A stretch of DNA of 64,000 bases from Ralstonia soli (GTDB taxonomy: Bacteria; Pseudomonadota; Gammaproteobacteria; Burkholderiales; Burkholderiaceae): contig NZ_JAMXHT010000002.1 of assembly GCF_023955655.1 (NCBI RefSeq), positions 310,001 through 374,000 on the forward strand, given 5' to 3'. Below the pieces are notes generated by a model. That model saw only the letters and a list, made by a program, of their open reading frames with translations. It did not search any database and was not told where the DNA came from. Positions 9,082 through 17,714 of this stretch are shown here, piece by piece. Position numbers and translations under genes: made by a program. The first letter of the stretch is position 1. Every line of letters starts with the position of its first letter.

Positions 9082-9855
9082 ATGCAACTTTCCATCCAAC
9101 CGAGCCGCGCGCCTGCTGTCCACTACCTGCTGCGCCTGGGCGACACCTGCCTGATCTCGGGCCAGCGCCTGGGCGAGTGGTGTGGTCACGCGCCCATCCT
9201 TGAAGAAGACATTGCGCTGTCGAATATGGCGCTTGACCTGATCGGCCAGGCCCGCGCACTGCTCACGCATGCAGGCGGCCTCGATGGTCAGCGTCTTGAC
9301 GAAGACCAGCTCGCCTTTCTGCGTGAAGAGCGCGACTACCTGAACCTCACCATGGCCGAGCTGCCGCGTGGCGACTTTGCCGTCACCGTGCTGCGCAACA
9401 CCATGCTGGCCGTTTATCTGCGCCTGATGTGGGAGCGGCTGGCCAGCTCTTCCGATGCGGAGCTTGCTGCCATCGCGGGCAAGGCCGTGAAGGAAGCGCG
9501 CTACCACGTGCAGCATTCCGCCGATTGGGTGGTGCGGCTCGCGCAGGGCACGGAAGAGTCTCGCTGCCGCCTCATGGCCGCGCTCGACACGCTGTGGCTG
9601 TACGCGCCGGAGTTCTTTGAAGACGACGCCGTTGATGAATTTGCCGCCAGCAGCCAGCTGGGCCCGCGTTCGTCCGATCTGAAGGATGCGTGGCACGCGG
9701 AGATGGCCGCGGTGTTCGACGAGGCCGGGCTCGCCATGCCGCAGGAGCAGCCGTTCCGCAGCACCGGCAAGCGCGGCGTGCACACCGAGCACATGGGCTA
9801 CATCCTGGCCGACATGCAGTATCTGCAGCGCGCATACCCTGGGGGCGCATGGTGA
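9082..9855 (+). CDS. paaC: phenylacetyl-CoA epoxidase subunit C (structural)
   Basis: A ferritin-like, diiron-fold subunit of 257 residues that lost catalytic metal ligands in the family and scaffolds PaaA. Typical segments are LRLGDTCLISGQRLGEWCGH and HVQHSADWVVRLAQGTEES. ATG 9082 is used here; a GTG at 9070 that overlaps the paaB stop by 4 bp would add four residues, and neither has a strong ribosome site. It overlaps paaD by 7 bp. Confidence 0.93.
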   Translation: MQLSIQPSRAPAVHYLLRLGDTCLISGQRLGEWCGHAPILEEDIALSNMALDLIGQARALLTHAGGLDGQRLDEDQLAFLREERDYLNLTMAELPRGDFAVTVLRNTMLAVYLRLMWERLASSSDAELAAIAGKAVKEARYHVQHSADWVVRLAQGTEESRCRLMAALDTLWLYAPEFFEDDAVDEFAASSQLGPRSSDLKDAWHAEMAAVFDEAGLAMPQEQPFRSTGKRGVHTEHMGYILADMQYLQRAYPGGAW

Positions 9856-10382
9856 ACACAGTCTCGCAACCCGAGGTGGCCGAGCGCGTGCAGCGCACGT
9901 GGGATGTGCTGTCGGACGTGCTCGACCCGGAAGTGCCCGCGCTGTCGATCCGCGATCTGGGCATCGTGCGCGATGTCTGCGTGGAGGGCGACACCGTCGA
10001 GATCGTGTTGACGCCTACCTACTCTGGTTGCCCCGCCACCGAAGTGATTGAGCAAAGCGTGCTCGACGCGATCGGTGCGGCGGGCCTGGGGCCGGCGCGC
10101 GTGCGCCTGCAGCGTGCTCCGGCTTGGACCACGGACTGGATCAGCGAAGACGGCCGCCGCAAGTTGCGTGAATACGGTATCGCCCCGCCGGGGCCGGTTT
10201 CGGAAGACGGCGCGGTGCGCATCCAGTTCGTGCGCCGGCGCGAGCCCGCGGCCGCCGTGCCATGCCCGCGCTGCGGCAGCCACAAGACGGAGCGTCTGTC
10301 GGCATTCGGGTCGACGGCCTGCAAGGCGATGTATCGCTGCCTGTCGTGCCTGGAACCGTTCGAACACTTCAAGCCCATTTGA
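9849..10382 (+). CDS. paaD: phenylacetyl-CoA epoxidase Fe-S assembly factor PaaD
   Basis: A 177-residue protein with an N-terminal MIP18/DUF59 domain (VLDPEVPALSIRDLGIV) and a C-terminal zinc-ribbon-like segment with CPRCGS and CLSC cysteine pairs. PaaD is thought to support iron-sulphur or metal assembly of the epoxidase system and is required in vivo. It starts inside the end of paaC. The layout matches E. coli PaaD. Confidence 0.92.
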   Translation: MVNTVSQPEVAERVQRTWDVLSDVLDPEVPALSIRDLGIVRDVCVEGDTVEIVLTPTYSGCPATEVIEQSVLDAIGAAGLGPARVRLQRAPAWTTDWISEDGRRKLREYGIAPPGPVSEDGAVRIQFVRRREPAAAVPCPRCGSHKTERLSAFGSTACKAMYRCLSCLEPFEHFKPI

Positions 10383-10398
10383 TCGAGGCGAGACTGCC

Positions 10399-11484
10399 AT
10401 GAATTTCTCTTTTCACCCGCTGCGTGTACGCGCGATCGAACCGGACACGCAGGATGCCGTGATCGTCTCCTTTGACGTGCCGGCCGACCTGCGCGATGCG
10501 TTTGCCTTTACGCAGGGCCAGCATCTGACGCTGCGCACGGAGATCGACGGCCGCGACCTGCGCCGTTCGTACTCGATCTGTTCCGGCGTCGACGATGACG
10601 CGTTGCGCATTGGCGTGCGCAAGGTCCACGGCGGCGCATTTTCCAACTGGATCCACGCCAACCTGCACGTGGGCGACACCATCCAGGTGATGGCGCCGCA
10701 GGGCCGCTTCTTCGTGCCGCTGGACGCGACGCAGAGCCGCCACTACGTCGGGATTGCCGCCGGCAGCGGCATCACGCCCATCCTGTCGATTCTCAAGACC
10801 GTGCTCACGCGCGAGCCGCACAGCACGTTCACGCTCATCTACGGCAATCGGCACTTGCGCTCGACGATGTTCAAGGAAGAGATCGAGGACCTGAAGAACC
10901 AGTTCATGTCGCGGCTGGTGCTGCACTACGTGTTCTCGGGCGAGCATACGGATGCCGAGCTGTACCAGGGCCGGATCAATCAGGAAAAGATCGGCGAGTT
11001 CCTGCGCACGCTCGTGCCGGCTTCCACCATCGACCACGTGTTCGTCTGCGGCCCCTTTCAGATGAACGACGACGCGGAAGCCGCGCTGCTGGCCGCTGGC
11101 GTGCCCGAAGACCGCATCCACATCGAACGCTTTGGCGTGGCCAAACAGGCCGAAGGGCAGGTCGACGCCGTGGTGCATGAAGCGCGCCCCGGCGACGCGG
11201 AGGTGGCGCGCATTGTCATCATCCGCGACGGTCTGCACCGGGAGATCGAATTCCGCAAGGACCAGCCTAGCGTGCTCGATTGCGCATCCGCCGCGGGCAT
11301 GGAAGTGCCGTACTCCTGCACCTCGGGCGTGTGTGGCACCTGCCGCGCCAAGGTGCTTGAAGGCGAGGTCCGCATGGAGCGCAATTTCGCGCTGGACAAG
11401 AGCGAGGTCGAAGCCGGCTTCGTGCTCACCTGCCAGGCGCACCCGCTGACAGAGCGCGTTGTCCTTTCGTTTGACGAGCGCTAA
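10399..11484 (+). CDS. paaE: phenylacetyl-CoA epoxidase reductase PaaE
   Basis: A 361-residue electron-transfer protein with an N-terminal FAD/NAD(P)H ferredoxin-reductase module (RRSYSICSGV for FAD binding, GIAAGSGITPILSI for the nucleotide) and a C-terminal plant-type [2Fe-2S] domain (cysteines in YSCTSGVCGTC and a distal TCQAHP). It delivers NADPH electrons to the PaaA diiron centre. ATG 10399 gives the family N-terminus; the open frame upstream overlaps paaD and is not coding. Confidence 0.95.
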   Translation: MNFSFHPLRVRAIEPDTQDAVIVSFDVPADLRDAFAFTQGQHLTLRTEIDGRDLRRSYSICSGVDDDALRIGVRKVHGGAFSNWIHANLHVGDTIQVMAPQGRFFVPLDATQSRHYVGIAAGSGITPILSILKTVLTREPHSTFTLIYGNRHLRSTMFKEEIEDLKNQFMSRLVLHYVFSGEHTDAELYQGRINQEKIGEFLRTLVPASTIDHVFVCGPFQMNDDAEAALLAAGVPEDRIHIERFGVAKQAEGQVDAVVHEARPGDAEVARIVIIRDGLHREIEFRKDQPSVLDCASAAGMEVPYSCTSGVCGTCRAKVLEGEVRMERNFALDKSEVEAGFVLTCQAHPLTERVVLSFDER

Positions 11485-11500
11485 ACCCTTCATACCAATC

Positions 11501-13543
11501 ATGACCACCACACTTCAAAGCTGGATCGGCGGCCGCTGGATCGGCCAGGAAAGCGCGCAGGTGCTGCGCAGCGCAGTCAACGGCAGGCCCGTAGCGGCCG
11601 CGCATGCAGAAGCCATCGATTTTGCCGAGGCGGTTGCCTTTGCACGTGCAGCCAACAAGCCGCTGCTGGCGCTGGATTTCCAGCAGCGCGCGGCGCGCCT
11701 CAAGGCGCTGGCGAAATTCCTGATGGAGCACAAGGAATCGCTCTATGCGATTTCCGCACACACCGGCGCCACGCGCACGGACAGCTGGATCGACATCGAA
11801 GGCGGCATCGGCACGCTGTTCGCCTACGCCAGCATGGGCAGCAACGAGCTGCCTTCCGGCAACGTGGTGCACGAAGGGCCGGCCATGCCGCTGGGCAAGA
11901 AAGGCGGCTTTGCGGGCACGCACATCCTGGTGCCGCGTGCCGGGGTGGCGGTGCACATCAACGCGTTCAACTTCCCGATCTGGGGCCTGCTCGAAAAATT
12001 CGCGCCCAGCTTCATCGCGGGCATGCCCTGCATCGGCAAGCCGGCCACCGCCACCAGCTACGTGACGGAGGCCGCGGTTCGCCTAATCGACCAGTCGGGC
12101 ATCCTGCCGCCGGGCAGCCTGCAACTCGTGATCGGCGGCACGGGCGATTTGCTCGACCGCCTGCGGGAGCAGGACGTGGTGACCTTCACCGGCTCCGCGG
12201 ACACGGCGGCCAAGCTTCGCGTGCATGCCAACCTCATCCGCCATTCGGTGCCGTTCAACGCCGAGGCCGATTCGCTCAACTGCGCGATCCTGGCGCCGGA
12301 CGTCACGCCCGACGACGAAGAGTTCGATTTGTTCGTCAAGGAAGTCGCGCGCGAGATGACCGTCAAGGCGGGGCAGAAGTGCACGGCCATCCGTCGCGCC
12401 ATCGTGCCTCGTCAACACGTGGAGGCTGTTGCCAATGCGCTCAAGGCACGTCTGGCCAAGACGGTGGTCGGTGACCCGTCGCGCGAAGATGTGCGCATGG
12501 GCGCGCTGGCCTCGCACGCACAACAGGCTGACGTGGCAGAACGCGTGGCGATGCTGCGCCAGCACGCCGACCTGATCGTCGGTGATGCTGCCGGTTTTGC
12601 TCCAGTGGGCGACGGCGTAGCCGATGGCGCTTTCTTTGCGCCCACGCTGCTGCTGTGCCAGAACCCGCTGCAAACGGCTGCCGTGCACGACATCGAAGCC
12701 TTTGGCCCGGTCAGTACCCTGATGCCATACGACGATCTGGACGAAGCGCTTGAGCTCGCCACGCGCGGACGCGGCAGCCTGGTGGGCACGCTCGTCACGC
12801 GCGACCCGAAGATCGCTGCCAAGGCGGTTCCCGTTGCGGCGGCATGGCACGGCCGTCTTCTGGTGCTCGACCGCGAGGCCGCAGTCGAATCGACCGGCCA
12901 CGGTTCGCCGCTGCCGGCACTCAAGCATGGCGGGCCGGGGCGTGCGGGCGGGGGCGAGGAGCTGGGTGGCGTTCGCGCCGTGAAGCACTACCTGCAACGT
13001 GCCGCCGTGCAAGGCTCGCCGACCATGCTGAGCGCGGTGACGGGCGAGTTCGTACGCGGCGCCCGCGTGAATGAATCGAGTGAGCACCCGTTCCGCCGCT
13101 GGTTCGAGGATCTGCAGGTCGGCGATTCGCTGCTCACGCACCGTCGCACCGTCACCGAGGCGGACATCGTTGCCTTCGGCGGCCTGTCGGGCGATTACTT
13201 CTACATGCACTTCGACGATATCGCCGCGAAGCAGTCTCAGTTCGGCAAGCGCATCGCGCATGGCTACTTTGTGCTGTCGGCGGCGGCGGGGCTGTTCGTG
13301 TCACCCGCGCCGGGGCCAGTGCTGGCCAACTACGGGCTCGATACGCTGCGGTTCACCAAGCCCGTCGGCATTGGCGACACCATCCGCGCGCGGCTCACGT
13401 GCAAGCGCAAGGTGGATCGCCAGAAGCGCGATGCCAATGGCGTGGGCCAGGGCGTGGTGGCGTGGGATGTGGAGGTGACCAACCAGGATGGTGAACTGGT
13501 GGCGAGCTACGATATCCTCACGCTCGTATCCAAACGGTCGTAG
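11501..13543 (+). CDS. paaZ: bifunctional oxepin-CoA hydrolase / aldehyde dehydrogenase PaaZ
   Basis: A 680-residue fusion. The N-terminal aldehyde dehydrogenase domain carries the Glu in NAEADSLN and the catalytic Cys in VKAGQKCTAIRR; the C-terminal MaoC-like hydratase domain (from about residue 525) carries the Asp/His pair in GDYFYMHFDD. It opens the oxepin-CoA ring and oxidises the resulting aldehyde to 3-oxo-5,6-dehydrosuberyl-CoA. ATG 11501, 16 bp after paaE, is chosen over an upstream start inside paaE. It is the last gene of the operon. The fused form matches E. coli PaaZ. Confidence 0.95.
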   Translation: MTTTLQSWIGGRWIGQESAQVLRSAVNGRPVAAAHAEAIDFAEAVAFARAANKPLLALDFQQRAARLKALAKFLMEHKESLYAISAHTGATRTDSWIDIEGGIGTLFAYASMGSNELPSGNVVHEGPAMPLGKKGGFAGTHILVPRAGVAVHINAFNFPIWGLLEKFAPSFIAGMPCIGKPATATSYVTEAAVRLIDQSGILPPGSLQLVIGGTGDLLDRLREQDVVTFTGSADTAAKLRVHANLIRHSVPFNAEADSLNCAILAPDVTPDDEEFDLFVKEVAREMTVKAGQKCTAIRRAIVPRQHVEAVANALKARLAKTVVGDPSREDVRMGALASHAQQADVAERVAMLRQHADLIVGDAAGFAPVGDGVADGAFFAPTLLLCQNPLQTAAVHDIEAFGPVSTLMPYDDLDEALELATRGRGSLVGTLVTRDPKIAAKAVPVAAAWHGRLLVLDREAAVESTGHGSPLPALKHGGPGRAGGGEELGGVRAVKHYLQRAAVQGSPTMLSAVTGEFVRGARVNESSEHPFRRWFEDLQVGDSLLTHRRTVTEADIVAFGGLSGDYFYMHFDDIAAKQSQFGKRIAHGYFVLSAAAGLFVSPAPGPVLANYGLDTLRFTKPVGIGDTIRARLTCKRKVDRQKRDANGVGQGVVAWDVEVTNQDGELVASYDILTLVSKRS

Positions 13544-13557
13544 CCACGTGGCGTGAA

Positions 13558-13580
13558 GCGCGCCCTTTTTTGGGGCGCGC
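13558..13580 (+). terminator. GC-rich hairpin after paaZ
   Basis: A perfect 8-bp stem, GCGCGCCC pairing with GGGCGCGC, and a 7-nt loop made mostly of T. It lies 15 bp after the paaZ stop and before the LuxR gene. There is no T-run after the 3' arm, so it is not a canonical intrinsic terminator; it may pause polymerase or protect the paa transcript end. Confidence 0.45.
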
Positions 13581-13608
13581 AACGCGCGTCAATCCGGTGA
13601 GGTGAGTC

Positions 13609-14451
13609 ATGCGCAGTGATGACATTCTGCGAGCGCAACGCAATCTGCGCAGCAAGCTGCTTGATGACCGCCAAACCTTGCCTTGGCAACCGGCTCGCGA
13701 TCTTGCCGCGCAATTGCTGCTGTATCTCGACGACCCGAACCAATGTTGGAAGGCGGGTGCCGAGTGGCTGCGCGAGATGGTGGACGCAGATCGCGTTGAC
13801 GGCGGGTTTGCGCAACCGGGCGAGGCGCTCTATGCGCCGCAGATCGAGGCGCTGCGCTCGGACCGATCCGTCCCTTCCGTGGTTGGCGTACAAATGAACG
13901 CGCTGGACCCGGGCGTCGCCGCTGTCTGGGCGAGCGACGACATTGTCGTCTTCAATGACGTCGCGCACGACGGCCGCATGAGCCCGGAAATGCGCGCCCA
14001 ACTGCGCGGCATCGGCACGCGGACCAAGCTGTCGGTGGCATTGCGCAATGGCAACCGCCCGCTCGGGCTGATGTGCGCCGATTGGATGGAGCCCAAGCAC
14101 GCATGGACCGCCGCCGTGGGGGCCAACCTCACATTGTTCGCCTGCGGGGTGCTGGGACCCGTGCTTGCAGTGGCCCGGCAATTGGCTGCGGACGATGCGT
14201 TGCCCATGCCCACTGCGCCCCACGTGCCGGATTCGGTGCCGGTGCATCCGGCGCTGGCCGGGCTCACCTCCGCAGAGCTGAAGATCGCGCGCATGGTGGC
14301 GCGGGGCATGAGCTACAAAGAGATCGCGCGCGAGCTCAATCGCTCGTTCTCCACGGTGGATCACCAGTTGCGTAGCGTGCGCGACAAGCTGGGCGCGCCA
14401 TCCACGGCCCGTCTGGTGCGGATGCTCGCAGACTTGTTGCCCGCTGCCTGA
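13609..14451 (+). CDS. LuxR-family regulator with GAF-like sensor domain (paralogue 1)
   Basis: A 280-residue regulator. The C-terminus is a LuxR/GerE helix-turn-helix (ELKIARMVARGMSYKEIARE, then STVDHQLRSVRDKLG). The N-terminal two thirds look like a GAF-type sensor, with LPWQPARDLAAQLLLYLDDP at the start; there is no receiver Asp. It is closely similar, by eye over its whole length, to the protein at 44815-45675. It lies just upstream of the aldehyde dehydrogenase/envelope-transport unit, which it may control; the 34-nt element at 14599-14632 is a candidate target. Confidence 0.82.
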   Translation: MRSDDILRAQRNLRSKLLDDRQTLPWQPARDLAAQLLLYLDDPNQCWKAGAEWLREMVDADRVDGGFAQPGEALYAPQIEALRSDRSVPSVVGVQMNALDPGVAAVWASDDIVVFNDVAHDGRMSPEMRAQLRGIGTRTKLSVALRNGNRPLGLMCADWMEPKHAWTAAVGANLTLFACGVLGPVLAVARQLAADDALPMPTAPHVPDSVPVHPALAGLTSAELKIARMVARGMSYKEIARELNRSFSTVDHQLRSVRDKLGAPSTARLVRMLADLLPAA

Positions 14452-14774
14452 CGGCAAGCACACCACCGCACACCCGACACCCCTCTTGACCAGCTTGCCA
14501 TCCGCACGGATGGCGCGCCTGGCTGGCCATCTTGCGGCATACGCACTGCCACGGTGCGGCACGCTGCCCCTTCTTCCTTTCCCTCACCTGTCCGCTACGG
14601 GCTAACCCTATTGCGAATCTTCGCGATGGAACGGACCGGACTGCCTACCTAGACTTGCTTCGCGACGGTCGGTATGCCCTTCCATTTGCAGCCGTTGGAG
14701 GCTGTGAGTACAGGTTGCCTTGAGCGGACCCAAGCGTCCGGCGCGTTGAATTTCCCCTTTCTGGAGACCTGCTT
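14452..14774. promoter_or_regulatory. intergenic region upstream of the aldehyde dehydrogenase operon
   Basis: A 323-bp stretch with no credible gene. It holds a tight inverted repeat at 14497-14514 (GCCATCCG, 2-nt spacer, CGGATGGC) and the 34-nt element at 14599-14632 that recurs upstream of the amine dehydrogenase operon. The aldehyde dehydrogenase ribosome site GGAG lies 8 nt before its GTG start. No clear sigma-70 or sigma-54 core promoter stands out by eye. Confidence 0.6.
14599..14632 (+). promoter_or_regulatory. conserved promoter element, copy 1 (aldehyde dehydrogenase operon)
   Basis: Reads GGGCTAACCCTATTGCG followed by AATCTTCGCGATGGAAC. The minus strand at 52634-52667, upstream of aauB, matches it at 31 of 34 positions in the same orientation relative to its gene. 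It includes a small dyad GCGAA-TC-TTCGC and a GG-N5-CCTA core. Such conservation between two otherwise unrelated intergenic regions suggests a shared regulator site or promoter. Confidence 0.7.
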
Positions 14775-16205
14775 GTGCGTACCTTTGAGAACACCGTGAA
14801 CGGGCAGTCCGTTGCCAGTGCGCGGACCTTTGAATCCAAGAATCCGGCAACGGGTGAAACGCTCGGCCTGGTGCCGCACTCGACAACCGAACAGGTCGTA
14901 CAAGCCGTGGCTGCCGCCAAGGCCGCCCAACCCGCCTGGGCCGCACGCCCTGATGCAGAGCGCAAGGCGCTGATGATGGAAGTCGCCCAGGTCATCAAGG
15001 CCAATGCCGACTACTTGGCCGAGTGGGTCACGCGCGAACAGGGCAAGCCGCTGGGCGGCGTTGGCCCCGACCAGGTGCCCGGCTCGCGCTTCGAGCTGTG
15101 GGGTTGCGAAGTCTGGACGCAGGTGCCGGCCAGCCTCGACATGCCGGCCGAGGTCGTGTTTGAAGACGACACGCGCCGCGACGTGGTGCATCGCAAGCCG
15201 TTCGGTGTCATCGCCGCGATTGCACCTTGGAACTGGCCGCTGCTGATCGCGATCTGGCAGGTCATGCCGTCGCTGCGCGCGGGCAACACGGTGGTACTCA
15301 AGCCGTCGGAATACACCAGCATCGGCACGTTGGAACTGGTCCGGCTGATTGCGAAGATCCTGCCCCCAGGCGTGCTGAACACCGTCAGCGGCCCCGGCGA
15401 AGTGGGCGCGGCGCTGGTCGAGAACCCGGACATCAACAAGATCATGTTCACCGGATCGACGGCCACCGGCGCGCGCATTGCCGCCACGGCCGCACGCAAC
15501 GTGGTGCCGACCACGATGGAACTCGGCGGCAACGACGCCGCCATCGTGCTGCCCGATGCCGACCCGAAGGCCATCGCCATGGGCCTGTTCTGGGGGGCAT
15601 TCCTCAACATGGGGCAGACCTGCGCCGCAGCCAAGCGGCTGTACGTGCCGGAGAACCTGCATGACACGGTGGTCGCCGAGTTGAAGGCGCTGGCCGAGGC
15701 GATGCCCATGGGCAACGGCATGGAGCCCGGCATTGCCGTCGGGCCCATCCAGAATCGCATGCAGTACGACAAGGTGGTCGCGCTGGTGGAGCAGGCCAAG
15801 GCCGGCGGCGCGACCATCGTCTGCGGCGGCCAGGAACCGGGCGGCCCGGGCAACTTCTACCCCATCACGCTGGTGACGGACATCGAAGACGGCGCCAGCC
15901 TGGTCGATCAGGAGCAGTTCGGCCCGGTCCTGCCGATCATCAAATACAAGGACGTGGAATCGGCCATCGCCAGTGCTAACCGGCTGGAGGTGGGCCTGGG
16001 CGCGTCGGTGTGGTCTTCCGATGTGGAACGTGCCGCAGCCGTGGCCTCGCGCCTCGAGGCCGGCACGGTGTGGATCAACCAGCACGGCATGGTCCACCCG
16101 ATGGTGCCGTTCGGCGGCGTGAAGCGTTCGGGCTGGGGCGTCGAGTTTGGTGTCGACGGTCTCAAGTCGGTCACGCAGCCGCAAGTGATCAGCGTCAAGA
16201 AATAA
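14775..16205 (+). CDS. NAD(P)-dependent aldehyde dehydrogenase
   Basis: A 476-residue aldehyde dehydrogenase superfamily enzyme. The catalytic Glu lies in TTMELGGNDAAIVLP and the catalytic Cys in MGQTCAAAKRLYVP; the coenzyme loop is IMFTGSTATGARIA. The start is GTG 14775, with GGAG 8 nt upstream. It is the first gene of a unit with the DUF1329, DUF1302, RND and Ycf48-like genes, and it shares an upstream element with the amine dehydrogenase operon. I infer that it oxidises the aryl-acetaldehydes made by that enzyme (phenylacetaldehyde, indoleacetaldehyde), but the substrate is not proven by sequence. Confidence 0.88.
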   Translation: MRTFENTVNGQSVASARTFESKNPATGETLGLVPHSTTEQVVQAVAAAKAAQPAWAARPDAERKALMMEVAQVIKANADYLAEWVTREQGKPLGGVGPDQVPGSRFELWGCEVWTQVPASLDMPAEVVFEDDTRRDVVHRKPFGVIAAIAPWNWPLLIAIWQVMPSLRAGNTVVLKPSEYTSIGTLELVRLIAKILPPGVLNTVSGPGEVGAALVENPDINKIMFTGSTATGARIAATAARNVVPTTMELGGNDAAIVLPDADPKAIAMGLFWGAFLNMGQTCAAAKRLYVPENLHDTVVAELKALAEAMPMGNGMEPGIAVGPIQNRMQYDKVVALVEQAKAGGATIVCGGQEPGGPGNFYPITLVTDIEDGASLVDQEQFGPVLPIIKYKDVESAIASANRLEVGLGASVWSSDVERAAAVASRLEAGTVWINQHGMVHPMVPFGGVKRSGWGVEFGVDGLKSVTQPQVISVKK

Positions 16206-16277
16206 CCCAGAAAACATCAAATCAACAGTGCCGCGCGGGCGATATGCCTTGCCTCAGCGGCCACCGGAGGAACCATC

Positions 16278-17639
16278 ATGGAACACAAGACACGCGTGGC
16301 ACGGCTGTGCTCGGCGCTTGCCCTGGCCGGCCTGTCATCCGCCATCAGTGCGCCCGCTTTTGCGGACAACGCCGGCATGGACAAATCGGCAAGCGCCGAC
16401 GGCAAGATCCCGGCCTATGCGGGGCCACAGCCCGCACCGGCCGGCTGGTCCTACGGCAAACTGCGCGGCGACTTCTGGAAGCACAAGGGCGAAAAGCCGC
16501 TGTATTCGATCGATGCGGGCAACGTCGACAAATACGCAGACCACCTCACGCCGGGCCAGATCCAGCTGATCAAGCAGAAGAAAGGCTATCGGATGGATGT
16601 GTATCCGACCCATCGCGAATGCGGTGCGCCGGATTTCGTGCGCGCCAACACCGAGAAGAACGCCACGCAAGCCAAGCTGGACGCTGCCGGCGAGGCACTG
16701 GAGACCGCGAGCCTGCCCGGCATGCCGTTCCCCACCCCCAAGAACGGTGCGGAAGCCATGTGGAACTACCTGGCGCGCTATCGCGGCGTGGGTGCGGAGT
16801 GGCAGAAGTCAGTGACGGCGGTTTCGCCGCGCCCGGGCAGCACGGAGTGGATTGCCGCCGAATCCAAGCAGACGCTGTTCTTCCCGTGGGGCAAGAAGGG
16901 CACGACCACGCCGCAGCAGGCCGGGATGCTCTACGGCATCTACTTCGGCTACGAAATGCCGGCCGCACTGGCAGGGCAGGGCGTGGCGCAGCGCAACTTC
17001 TTCAGCAAGGCGCCCGAGACGTATTACTACTTCACGGGCCAGCGCCGTGTGCGCCGCATGCCGTCGTATGCGTATGACGCCCCGCAGATCGGCTTTGAGA
17101 ACCAGTACACGCTGGATGAGCCGTGGGTCTTCAACGGTCTGCTCGACCGCTTCACCTGGAAGCTGGTCGGCAAGAAGGAGGTCTATATCCCGTACAACAG
17201 CTTCGGGATGTTCAACTTCAAGGCCAAGTTCGACGACATCTACAAGCTTGATGGCGTGAACGCCGATGCGCGCCGGTATGAACTGCACCGCGTCAACGTG
17301 GTGGAGGCGACCGTCAAATCGGGCGTGCGCCACGTGGCATCCAAGAAGGTGTTCTACATCGACGAGGACAGCGGCCTGATCGTGGCCGGCGAAGACTACG
17401 ATGCCCAGGGCAAGCTGTGGAAGGTCAAGGAGGCGTATCCGATTCCGGTGTACGAGCTGCACGGCGCCTGCGATGTGGAGCCGTTCGTCCAATATGACCT
17501 GGCCAACGGCCGCTATGTGACCGACCAGTCGACCATCGGCACCAACACCGACATCCGCTGGTACGAAGACACCACCGATCCCCGTTTCAAGGACGACTTC
17601 TACTCGTCCGAATCGCTGCGCAGCGTCAGCGAACGCTGA
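16278..17639 (+). CDS. DUF1329 exported protein
   Basis: A 453-residue protein with an N-terminal signal peptide (about 30 residues, ending near SAPAFA). It belongs to DUF1329, whose members are periplasmic or outer-membrane-associated, with a fold resembling lipoprotein carriers of the LolA/LolB type. I see no lipobox Cys. The ribosome site CGGAGGAA is strong. It is nearly always encoded beside DUF1302 and an RND transporter, as here, which suggests a carrier role for hydrophobic molecules across the periplasm; no function is established. Confidence 0.82.
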   Translation: MEHKTRVARLCSALALAGLSSAISAPAFADNAGMDKSASADGKIPAYAGPQPAPAGWSYGKLRGDFWKHKGEKPLYSIDAGNVDKYADHLTPGQIQLIKQKKGYRMDVYPTHRECGAPDFVRANTEKNATQAKLDAAGEALETASLPGMPFPTPKNGAEAMWNYLARYRGVGAEWQKSVTAVSPRPGSTEWIAAESKQTLFFPWGKKGTTTPQQAGMLYGIYFGYEMPAALAGQGVAQRNFFSKAPETYYYFTGQRRVRRMPSYAYDAPQIGFENQYTLDEPWVFNGLLDRFTWKLVGKKEVYIPYNSFGMFNFKAKFDDIYKLDGVNADARRYELHRVNVVEATVKSGVRHVASKKVFYIDEDSGLIVAGEDYDAQGKLWKVKEAYPIPVYELHGACDVEPFVQYDLANGRYVTDQSTIGTNTDIRWYEDTTDPRFKDDFYSSESLRSVSER

Positions 17640-17714
17640 TAGTCATCTAGCCATCTCGGCAATTTCCGGGCGCCCCGGCGCGCCCGGCTTCCAATCAAAA
17701 GGCGGGGACGCTCA

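Noticed and set aside
14497-14514. Inverted repeat as an intrinsic terminator of the LuxR gene
   Set aside because: The 2-nt loop is too tight for a stable terminator hairpin and no T-run follows; an operator is as likely, so it is only mentioned in the region entry.
14649-16220. 523-codon minus-strand frame over the aldehyde dehydrogenase
   Set aside because: Shadow of a gene with intact catalytic residues.
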